DNA of 9,768 nucleotides from Pseudobdellovibrionaceae bacterium (GTDB lineage: Bacteria; Bdellovibrionota; Bdellovibrionia; Bdellovibrionales; Bdellovibrionaceae): contig CANCBY010000084.1 of assembly GCA_947374445.1 (NCBI GenBank), positions 1-9,768 on the forward strand, given 5' to 3'. Below the pieces are notes generated by a model that saw only the letters and a program-made list of their open reading frames with translations, made no database searches and was not told the DNA's origin. Position numbers and translations under genes: made by a program. Within the stretch, counting starts at the first letter, position 1. Each line of letters starts with the position of its first letter. This document shows positions 1 to 4,766 of this stretch, in pieces.

Positions 1-1492
1 TGATGTCTTGTGATTCGCGAAATGCTTTCGCTTTTGCAATCAACATGTCACGAGCGCTGGCCATCGCCTCAGGATGGTGTTGTTGCTGCTGAGGAGCCGC
101 TTGCGGTTGAAATGCCGGCTGAGGAACAGCTGGAATTTGCTGTGGAGCAGACATCTGCGCCTGATAAGCTGGAGGCTGAACACTTTGTTCCATTGCCGCA
201 CTCACAGGAGGAACTTGCGCGTGCATCGGCTGAGCCATTGGATTCAAAACCTGGTAATGGTTAGGAATTGCATGGTGCTGGTGTTGCTGTTGAAGATAAG
301 GATTCAAAGCTGGAGCTTCATACTGTGGCTGCTGCACAGCTTGCTGAGACTGCATCTGCTGAACTTGAACCGGCTGCAATTGCTCTGGTTGCTGAGCATG
401 TGAAAAAGACGGAACTGACGGAAGCTCAATTCGTGGCATTGAAGCCGAAGGCGAAGTGTTCATCACGCTTGAAAGATTTGTATTTGCATTGCTGTTCAAA
501 ATTGGCGAGTAACCCAAGTTTTTTGCAGTCACATCTGGATCAGTAAAACCAGTCGCGATCACAGTCACACGAATTTCTTCGCTCATATTTTCATCGATCA
601 CCGCACCGAAAATAATTTCGGCGTCTTCGTGAGCTGCTTCAGTGATAAGAGTCGATGCTTCATTGACTTCAAAAAGGCTGAGATCAGGACCGCCAGTCAC
701 ATTGATAATAATGCCTGTCGCTCCATCAATTTTGATATTTTCAAGTAGCGGAGAAGAAATCGCAGCAGTCGCAGCTTCGACAGCGCGGTTTTCACCTTGT
801 GCGTAACCAGTGCCCATCAATGCCAAGCCCTTAGCCTGCATGACTGTGCGGATATCCGCAAAATCAAGATTGATAAGACCACGTTTGTTGATCAAATCAG
901 AAATCCCTTTTACCGCTTGCAACAAAACATCGTCTGCTTTTTTGAAAGTCTCAGTCAAAGGAGTTCTATCACCAGAAATCGCCAAAAGTTTTTGATTTGG
1001 AATCACGATCAATGAATCGACGTTTTCTTTAAGATCTTGAAGTCCGCCTTCAGCATGCTTCATGCGGCGTTTGCCTTCAAAAGAGAAAGGACGAGTGACT
1101 ACACCAATAGTCAAAGCTCCAAGTTCACGAGCAATTTTTGCAACAACAGGGGCACCGCCCGTGCCTGTTCCGCCACCCATACCAGCGGTAACGAAAACCA
1201 TGTCTGAGCCTTCAAGTTTTTCAACGATTTCGTTGTAAGACTCAATCGCCGCACGACGACCGATATCAGGATTTGCACCAGCGCCAAGACCTTTTGTCAG
1301 ATCTGCACCTAGTTGGATTTTTCCGGTCGCGCGATTGTGATTCAAAGCTTGGATGTCTGTGTTGGCAACGATGAATTCAACACCGTCCATGCCAGAGTCG
1401 ATCATTGTCGATACAGCGTTGCTCCCGCCACCGCCAACTCCTACGACCTTAATGTTGGCACCGATATTGATATTTTCTTCAAGTTCAAACAT
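1..1492 (-). CDS. ftsZ: Cell division protein FtsZ, partial (C-terminal end lies beyond the window)
   Basis: FtsZ is the tubulin-like GTPase that polymerises into the cytokinetic Z-ring at the inner membrane. From the ATG at 1490-1492 the frame stays open for 497 codons to the window edge. The GTP-binding signature GGGTGTG is at residues 106-112. The catalytic T7 loop NLDFAD is at 208-213 and supplies the acidic residues that act on the neighbouring subunit's GTP. The globular domain ends near residue 316 (ATGF). A long linker follows, about 160 residues, very rich in Gln, Pro, Ala and His (densest at 367-472). The last visible residues (ARDMLIAKAKAFRE) resemble the basic helix that precedes the C-terminal FtsA-binding peptide, so little is probably missing. 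The start is supported by a perfect AGGAGG at 1499-1504 and by the typical N-terminus MFELEEN. The ftsA stop lies 32 nt upstream. Several plus-strand open frames at 10-546 are shadows of the repetitive linker. Confidence 0.97.
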   Translation of the reverse strand, partial: MFELEENINIGANIKVVGVGGGGSNAVSTMIDSGMDGVEFIVANTDIQALNHNRATGKIQLGADLTKGLGAGANPDIGRRAAIESYNEIVEKLEGSDMVFVTAGMGGGTGTGGAPVVAKIARELGALTIGVVTRPFSFEGKRRMKHAEGGLQDLKENVDSLIVIPNQKLLAISGDRTPLTETFKKADDVLLQAVKGISDLINKRGLINLDFADIRTVMQAKGLALMGTGYAQGENRAVEAATAAISSPLLENIKIDGATGIIINVTGGPDLSLFEVNEASTLITEAAHEDAEIIFGAVIDENMSEEIRVTVIATGFTDPDVTAKNLGYSPILNSNANTNLSSVMNTSPSASMPRIELPSVPSFSHAQQPEQLQPVQVQQMQSQQAVQQPQYEAPALNPYLQQQHQHHAIPNHYQVLNPMAQPMHAQVPPVSAAMEQSVQPPAYQAQMSAPQQIPAVPQPAFQPQAAPQQQQHHPEAMASARDMLIAKAKAFRESQDI

Positions 1493-1497
1493 GCTGC

Positions 1498-1524
1498 TCC
1501 TCCTGTCGATTTAAGAAAAATCGA
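1498..1524 (-). promoter_or_regulatory. ftsA-ftsZ intercistronic hairpin plus ftsZ Shine-Dalgarno
   Basis: On the minus strand the gap between the ftsA stop and ftsZ holds a perfect 7-bp inverted repeat, TCGATTT / AAATCGA with a 5-nt loop (1506-1524). It starts directly after the ftsA TAA and ends 1 nt before the AGGAGG of ftsZ (1499-1504; 6 nt from the ATG). The stem is AU-rich and has no U-tract, so it does not look like a terminator. By inference it could isolate ftsZ initiation from ftsA-terminating ribosomes or mark an mRNA processing site. Confidence 0.55.
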
Positions 1525-2796
1525 TTAAAACAAATCTGAGAAAAAACTTTTTACTTTTAAAGTCCATGCATTAAAACTGTCGCCCAAAATATCCTCACTT
1601 TGTGAGTTATTGTGCGCACTTTGATACTTTTTGCCCGAATTTTTGAGCCCATATAATAAAAGACCCACAGCATCTGAGTAAGCTGGAGACTTTACAACTT
1701 CGATCAAACCACCAACTTTAGAGCCCACTGTCAGTGGTGAGCCTCTGCGTACAGGAGTATCAAAAACAAATTCTCCCATTTCAACAAGGCCTTCTAGTTG
1801 ACTTGCTCCGCCCGTGAGTACAACACCAGAGCCCATGAACGCAGACAAGCCACTCATGCGCAGGTCATTTTGAATCAACTGAAGCGTCTCTTCAGCGCGA
1901 GGCTCAATGACCTCAGCTAAATCTCTGCGCAAAACCACGCGAGGCTTGCGACCACCAACACCTTCAACTTCGATAGTTTCATTTTCAGAAACCAATGAAG
2001 CCATAGCGCTACCGTATTTTTTCTTGATCTCTTCTGCAGCGATTTGTGGAGTGCGAAGTCCGATGGCGATGTCATGTGTGAAGTGAGAGCCACCCAAAGG
2101 AATAATCGAGGTGTGAGCTACACTGCCGTTGACAAAATAGACTGTGTTGCAAGTTCCGCCACCCATATCAACAAGGCAAACTCCAAGCGCTTTTTCGTCC
2201 TCAGACAAAACAGCTAACGAAGAAGCCAATTGATCAAGCACAACGCCAGCGACTTTGATGCCCGCTCTTTCGATGCATTTAAGATTATTTGAAAGTGCGG
2301 TTTGGCTTGCAGTCACAATGTGAACACTGGCTTCAAGACGAATGCCTGACATACCGATAGGATCTAAAATTCCATCTTGTCCGTCGACTTTGTATTCACG
2401 AGGGATCACATGCAAAACCGTGCGATCTTGAGGCACAGCCACAGCTTTTGCGGCTTCGATCACGCGCTCAACATCTTGTGGTCCGACTTCTTTATTTTTG
2501 ATGGCAACCATGCCCTTTGAATCAAAAGACTTAATGTGCGAGCCACTGACTCCCACCCAAACTTCTTCGACTTGATAACCCGACATCAACTCGGCTTCTT
2601 CGCGGGCTTTTTTTATCGATTCAGTTGTAGCTTCAATATTGACGACGATGCCTTGGCGGATACCGGTATTTGGAGCCGTACCGACGCCCACAATTTCGAT
2701 TTTCGAATCCGCTGTCACTGTTCCAATGACAACCGATACTTTGGTCGAACCAATATCAAGACCGGCTATTACCGGCTGTGATCTTTTATTATTCAT
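1525..2796 (-). CDS. ftsA: Cell division protein FtsA
   Basis: FtsA is the actin-like ATP-binding protein that tethers FtsZ filaments to the inner membrane and recruits later divisome proteins. At 423 aa it is of normal length. The phosphate-1 motif (GLDIGSTKV) is at 12-20, the FtsA-specific 1C subdomain at about 84-160, the phosphate-2 motif DMGGGTCNT at 210-218, and the adenosine motif VLTGGASQLEG at 326-336. The C-terminus (WTLKVKSFFSDLF, 411-423) is the expected amphipathic membrane-targeting helix, reached through a flexible N/S/Q-rich stretch at about 390-405. The ATG at 2794-2796 is preceded by a moderate ribosome site (GGATGAGG). It also overlaps the TGA of an 18-codon open frame (2793-2849), which may couple its translation. 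ftsQ ends 71 nt upstream; ftsZ follows after 32 nt. Confidence 0.97.
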   Translation of the reverse strand: MNNKRSQPVIAGLDIGSTKVSVVIGTVTADSKIEIVGVGTAPNTGIRQGIVVNIEATTESIKKAREEAELMSGYQVEEVWVGVSGSHIKSFDSKGMVAIKNKEVGPQDVERVIEAAKAVAVPQDRTVLHVIPREYKVDGQDGILDPIGMSGIRLEASVHIVTASQTALSNNLKCIERAGIKVAGVVLDQLASSLAVLSEDEKALGVCLVDMGGGTCNTVYFVNGSVAHTSIIPLGGSHFTHDIAIGLRTPQIAAEEIKKKYGSAMASLVSENETIEVEGVGGRKPRVVLRRDLAEVIEPRAEETLQLIQNDLRMSGLSAFMGSGVVLTGGASQLEGLVEMGEFVFDTPVRRGSPLTVGSKVGGLIEVVKSPAYSDAVGLLLYGLKNSGKKYQSAHNNSQSEDILGDSFNAWTLKVKSFFSDLF

Positions 2797-2849
2797 AGCC
2801 TCATCCGTAAGCTGATGTTGGAGCTAGACTCTTGTCTGCCCCGCTTCAT
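2793..2849 (-). CDS. Possible 18-codon leader ORF coupled to ftsA
   Basis: In the 71-nt ftsQ-ftsA gap an ATG (2847-2849) with a GGAAG-type ribosome site 3-7 nt upstream opens an 18-codon frame. Its TGA overlaps the ftsA start as ATGA. The encoded peptide is short, basic and Ser-rich (it begins MKRGRQESSS). The overlap is the same type seen at the murG-murC junction in this cluster. Nothing shows that the peptide has a function. The reading could be chance, or the frame may serve only to deliver ribosomes to ftsA. Confidence 0.25.
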   Translation of the reverse strand: MKRGRQESSSNISLRMRL

Positions 2850-2867
2850 ACACTTCCGTATTAAAGG

Positions 2868-3605
2868 CTAGGGGTCCTTACGCAACCTGACAAGAACTTT
2901 TTTGGACAAATTCGCATCGATGACGCGTGCCTGAAATGAGTGCGCATCCATGTAATCAATCACCTGACTGACTCGTGCGCCCTTGAGAGCCATCTGCTCT
3001 TCACCCATTTTTACTTTGATTCCACTCTTGATCAGAGTCATCCAGTAACCTTCTTTTGAGTCATACTGAATTTCTGAAATTGTTTTTCGACTGAAACTTC
3101 CATCAATAGGAACAGTCTCGAGAGCTTCGACTGATTTTTTTCGCAGCTCTGTTTTTTCGGCGAACGCATCACCAACTAAAAGTGGAACATCTGGAGCTTG
3201 CTTGCCATCAACAGGCTCAAGAAAAGAACCGTCGCTCACTACAGGAAGAAATTTTCCACCGCGAGCAGCATAGAGAAGCTTTACTTCTTTAGGCTCAATC
3301 ACCACACGCAGCTTTGATGGAAATCGGCGAGTCAGAGTCACTTCTTGAATCCAATTTTCAGAATTTATTTTTTTTGAAACTTCGTTAAGATCAATCTTCC
3401 AGAGGGACTGCCCGCGGTATTTTTCTAAAGCAAGATCTAAGCGTTTAATCAAGGGCTGCAAGTAAAGAGGCGTCTCAGGAGTTTTTTCAACGATCAGATC
3501 AATGTGGTCCACATTGAAAAATCCGCTGTTCTCGAGTGAAAAAAAAGAGAACCCAAGAGCCAATGGTATTAAAAAAAATCCTATGAGAAGTTTTGCTAGC
3601 TTCAT
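2868..3605 (-). CDS. ftsQ: Cell division protein FtsQ (POTRA domain, single-pass)
   Basis: FtsQ is a bitopic inner-membrane protein that joins FtsB/FtsL and links early and late divisome assembly. The 245 residues show a five-residue cytoplasmic tail, one membrane helix (about 6-24) and a periplasmic POTRA domain (about 30-103). The POTRA contains the family pattern GQSLWKIDL...W(I)QEV.LTRRFPSKLRVVIEPKE, and a FtsQ beta domain follows (about 107-240). The cytoplasmic tail is much shorter than in E. coli FtsQ. The ATG at 3603-3605 is fixed by an in-frame TGA two codons upstream. No Shine-Dalgarno is visible; the 17-nt gap to the preceding lipoprotein gene is TTTATAAAAATTGAATT, so translation may rely on coupling or an unstructured AU-rich leader. 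The gene contains three A/T homopolymers of 8 nt (3368-3375, 3539-3546, 3571-3578). Order ftsQ-ftsA-ftsZ is canonical. Confidence 0.93.
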   Translation of the reverse strand: MKLAKLLIGFFLIPLALGFSFFSLENSGFFNVDHIDLIVEKTPETPLYLQPLIKRLDLALEKYRGQSLWKIDLNEVSKKINSENWIQEVTLTRRFPSKLRVVIEPKEVKLLYAARGGKFLPVVSDGSFLEPVDGKQAPDVPLLVGDAFAEKTELRKKSVEALETVPIDGSFSRKTISEIQYDSKEGYWMTLIKSGIKVKMGEEQMALKGARVSQVIDYMDAHSFQARVIDANLSKKVLVRLRKDP

Positions 3606-3622
3606 AATTCAATTTTTATAAA

Positions 3623-3814
3623 TTACTTTTTGCAATCCGCACAGCCGCCAGAATCTTTGTCGCCTTCCTTAGGCCCCTTGCATTCGCTGCAATTTTTGTC
3701 TGCAGAGCAGGCAGATTTTTTATCAGAGCAACAACTGCCCTTCATACCCATGTGCTGACAAGACGCCAATCCAAGCATTGAAAGAACAGCAAACATCATC
3801 ATGATTTTTTTCAT
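3623..3814 (-). CDS. Small Cys-rich lipoprotein, probable metal-binding
   Basis: This 63-aa protein is not assigned to a named family. It has a classic lipoprotein signal: basic start (MKK), hydrophobic stretch 4-17 and a lipobox LASC with the lipidated Cys at 19. The mature part is small and hydrophilic and carries seven further cysteines (28, 29, 36, 42, 45, 58, 61), including CC and two CxxC pairs. His21, Met22 and Met24 lie just after the lipid anchor. This pattern suggests binding of a soft metal (Cu, Zn or similar) or a disulfide-rich fold in the periplasm or outer membrane; that is inference. The start is supported by GGAG about 7 nt upstream (3821-3826). It is the first minus-strand gene after the plus-strand unit and lies 17 nt before ftsQ, so it probably heads or joins the ftsQAZ transcript. 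Stress-type expression of ftsQAZ through this gene is possible but not shown. Confidence 0.8.
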   Translation of the reverse strand: MKKIMMMFAVLSMLGLASCQHMGMKGSCCSDKKSACSADKNCSECKGPKEGDKDSGGCADCKK

Positions 3815-3910
3815 CTGATACTCCGAGATTAATTTGATTGAACTTCAGCTTAACGGATTCTTAGGTGATTGCCTAGGCGGCGATTGCATCAGGACTTTGG
3901 TGGGGCTGGG
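3815..3910. other. Divergent intergenic segment, presumed promoter region
   Basis: This stretch lies between the starts of the minus-strand Cys-rich lipoprotein gene and the plus-strand small-protein unit, so promoters for both would be expected here. I see no convincing sigma-70 pair on either strand. On the plus strand TTGATT or TTGAAC (3834-3843) lack a good -10 at 16-18 nt. A short hairpin TAGGT/GCCTA (3862-3875), a repeated GATTGC (3867-3872 and 3882-3887) and a tandem GGGGCT (3902-3913) are present, with no assigned role. Confidence 0.3.
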
Positions 3911-3951
3911 GCTTTTGAAGACATTGCTCCATGTGATGGTCTTCAAAATGC
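3911..3951 (+). promoter_or_regulatory. Leader hairpin A of the plus-strand small-protein unit
   Basis: A perfect 10-bp inverted repeat, TTTTGAAGAC (3913-3922) and GTCTTCAAAA (3939-3948), encloses a 16-nt loop. Flanking GC on both sides can extend the stem past one bulged T. It can form on either strand. It is directly followed by hairpin B and shares arm sequence with it, so alternative pairings are possible. Being 70-110 nt upstream of the small ORF, it is most simply a part of that mRNA's 5' leader. An independent small RNA is also possible. Confidence 0.5.
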
Positions 3952-3985
3952 AAAAGCGAGTCTAGCCTCCGCCAGCTCGCTTTTG
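3951..3985 (+). promoter_or_regulatory. Leader hairpin B with anti-Shine-Dalgarno loop; possible bidirectional terminator
   Basis: A perfect 10-bp inverted repeat, CAAAAGCGAG (3951-3960) and CTCGCTTTTG (3976-3985), encloses a 15-nt loop that carries GCCTCC at 3965-3970. That hexamer can pair with GGAGGT at 4011-4016, the ribosome site of the 36-aa ORF (six pairs, one G-U). The AAAA-GCGAG / CTCGC-TTTT layout also resembles a bidirectional intrinsic terminator, but the U-run is only four long on either strand. Both roles are inferred. Confidence 0.45.
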
Positions 3986-3989
3986 GTGG

Positions 3990-4016
3990 ATCTCTTGTTT
4001 CAAAAAAACAGGAGGT
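3990..4016 (+). promoter_or_regulatory. Hairpin sequestering the Shine-Dalgarno of the 36-aa ORF
   Basis: Bases 3990-4000 (ATCTCTTGTTT) pair with 4006-4016 (AAACAGGAGGT) over 11 consecutive base pairs, two of them G-U, around a CAAAA loop. The 3' arm is the complete, near-perfect ribosome site AGGAGGT, 5 nt from the ATG at 4022. In this fold the site would be closed, so translation would need an opening event (temperature, a trans RNA, a protein, RNA processing or translation of the leader). Confidence 0.6.
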
Positions 4017-4021
4017 GTCCG

Positions 4022-4132
4022 ATGCGCAAACCAAAGTACTTGCGTATTCGACGTGTTTTGAAAGTAACTAAAGACGTTTTAGTGATTATTGTGATTTTTT
4101 TGACGATAGTCTCGATGTTCAAGAAGCTTTGA
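4022..4132 (+). CDS. 36-aa basic single-pass membrane peptide, unknown function
   Basis: A small ORF on the strand opposite to the dcw genes, preceded by AGGAGGT with ideal spacing. The peptide has a strongly basic first half (Arg/Lys at 2, 3, 5, 8, 10, 11, 14, 17), one hydrophobic helix at about 19-33 (VLVIIVIFLTIVSMF), and ends KKL. It would be a small inner-membrane protein, probably with the basic end in the cytoplasm. The frame stays open upstream to a TTG at 3869, but that extension crosses the leader hairpins and has no ribosome site, so the ATG at 4022 is preferred. I do not recognise the family. Size, composition and buried ribosome site recall type I toxin peptides, but small regulatory membrane proteins look similar. 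The stop is followed by a structured 3' region. Read-through of the murB/yecM transcript would be antisense to the whole gene. Confidence 0.6.
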   Translation: MRKPKYLRIRRVLKVTKDVLVIIVIFLTIVSMFKKL

Positions 4133-4138
4133 GAGCAA

Positions 4139-4212
4139 ACCTCCAATGTGTTCGCACCCAGTCCAAGGACTGGTGACTGCCTGATTTCGGACTGTTAACA
4201 GGAAGCAAGAGA
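4139..4212 (+). promoter_or_regulatory. Structured 3' region of the small-protein unit
   Basis: Just after the stop codon, ACCTCC (4139-4144) is a perfect complement of GGAGGT (4011-4016), the ribosome site of the same gene. A 7-bp hairpin follows, CCAGTCC / GGACTGG (4158-4164 and 4167-4173), extendable by two pairs past a bulged C. A second copy of GGACTG at 4189-4194 can compete for the same CAGTCC arm. CTGTTAACAG (4192-4201) is a 10-nt palindrome. GTGTTC (4148-4153) can pair with GGGCAC (4239-4244), closing the whole region into one domain. No known RNA family was recognised. Confidence 0.4.
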
Positions 4213-4213
4213 A

Positions 4214-4249
4214 GCACAAGGATTGTGCGATTTGGCGGGGGCACTTTTT
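4214..4249 (+). terminator. Probable terminator of the plus-strand unit
   Basis: A 6-bp hairpin, GCACAA / TTGTGC with a GGA loop (4214-4228), is followed by GGCGGGGGCAC and then TTTTT (4245-4249). The GTGC at 4225-4228 can alternatively pair with GCAC at 4241-4244, directly before the U-tract. The element lies at the convergent end between the small ORF and the minus-strand YecM gene (its stop is at 4254). The stems are weak for a classic intrinsic terminator, so the call is moderate. Confidence 0.4.
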
Positions 4250-4253
4250 AAAT

Positions 4254-4766
4254 TTATTTGGCCAGTGTCTTTTTCTCGGTCTCAATCACCGAACCCAGCG
4301 AGATATGATGAAACTTCACACTCCCCGCTTTCAGGCGAATTTCAAATTCTTGATTGAAGTCTTTTTTAAGTCCGCTTAAGTCGATCTGCAGATGAAGATA
4401 CTTTTTCTCAAGTACTGCAAACGGCACATCGCAGACAACTTCAATATGCTCGAATCCTTCAGGTGTTGGCTTTAATGGCTTGGGTGCCGGCAACTCGACA
4501 ACGTCAATCCGCCAGCCTTCAAATTGAATGGGCTCACTCAAACGATAGGTCGCAATCGGGCGGCCGTTGACTTCGCTTTCAATCAAAAGATCTCCAAGCT
4601 TTGCGAATTCTTCTTTGAGCTCTTGATATCGCGAAAGACTGTCAACTCGATAACAAAGATGATCGATTTCCCATGTTCGGAGTATCTCAATTTGGTTACG
4701 TTTAACCTCAACAAAAAGTCGGTTCAAAAAATCCAATGCAGCAGCACTAAATGCTTTTTGCTCCAT
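4254..4766 (-). CDS. yecM: YecM-family VOC-like protein, putative metal-binding
   Basis: This is a member of the YecM family (vicinal-oxygen-chelate fold; E. coli YecM). The molecular function is not established, and metal-dependent activity is inferred from the fold. Counting from the upstream ATG at 4775, the signature segments are DHLCYRV (38-44), SEVNGRPIATYRL (67-79), DVVELPAPKP (91-100), EGFEHIEVV (106-114) and VKFHHISL (153-160). Candidate metal ligands are H39, E94, H110 and H156/H157. At about 170 aa it is close to the family length. Two starts are possible: ATG at 4773-4775, overlapping murB by 10 nt, or Met4 at 4764-4766. Met4 is preferred because it forms TAATG with the murB stop, as at the murC-murB junction, and places GGGG 10 nt upstream. 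The gene occupies the position where many dcw clusters carry ddl; no ligase motif is present. Confidence 0.85.
   Translation of the reverse strand: MEQKAFSAAALDFLNRLFVEVKRNQIEILRTWEIDHLCYRVDSLSRYQELKEEFAKLGDLLIESEVNGRPIATYRLSEPIQFEGWRIDVVELPAPKPLKPTPEGFEHIEVVCDVPFAVLEKKYLHLQIDLSGLKKDFNQEFEIRLKAGSVKFHHISLGSVIETEKKTLAK

Noticed and set aside
10..546. Three plus-strand open frames of 84-109 codons
   Set aside because: They lie wholly antisense to the Gln/Pro-rich FtsZ linker, whose repetitive CAG/CAA/CCT codons keep the opposite strand open. No ribosome sites fit and the FtsZ frame is unambiguous.
2797..2867. Promoter within the ftsQ-ftsA gap
   Set aside because: TATGAA can be read as a -10 element, but no -35 hexamer lies at a suitable distance.
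3900..3914. Possible sigma-54 promoter (TGG, then GC at -24/-12 spacing) in the G-rich stretch
   Set aside because: Only the GG and GC dinucleotides fit; the rest of the consensus is absent and the match is expected in a GGGGCT tandem.
3869..4021. N-terminal extension of the 36-aa ORF to a TTG at 3869 (87 aa)
   Set aside because: There is no ribosome site at the TTG, and the extension runs through two perfect hairpins. The ATG at 4022 has a perfect Shine-Dalgarno at correct spacing.
3911..4021. A known metabolite riboswitch (including c-di-GMP class I) in the leader
   Set aside because: None of the conserved core strings (e.g. GCAAAGCC with a GAAA tetraloop for c-di-GMP-I, or TPP, SAM and cobalamin cores) is present. 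It is treated as an unclassified leader.
4141..4249. Resemblance of the 3' region to 6S RNA or 4.5S (SRP) RNA
   Set aside because: The string TGTTCGCA...CCAGTCC and a GGCGG...GCAC closing side recall 6S RNA, but the domain is too short (about 105 nt) and lacks the long rod with central bubble. The conserved SRP GGAAGGAAGCAGC core is absent.
4079..4285. Minus-strand 68-codon frame
   Set aside because: It overlaps the YecM 3' end, the structured RNA region and the small ORF in antisense. Its composition is not protein-like and no ribosome site was noted.
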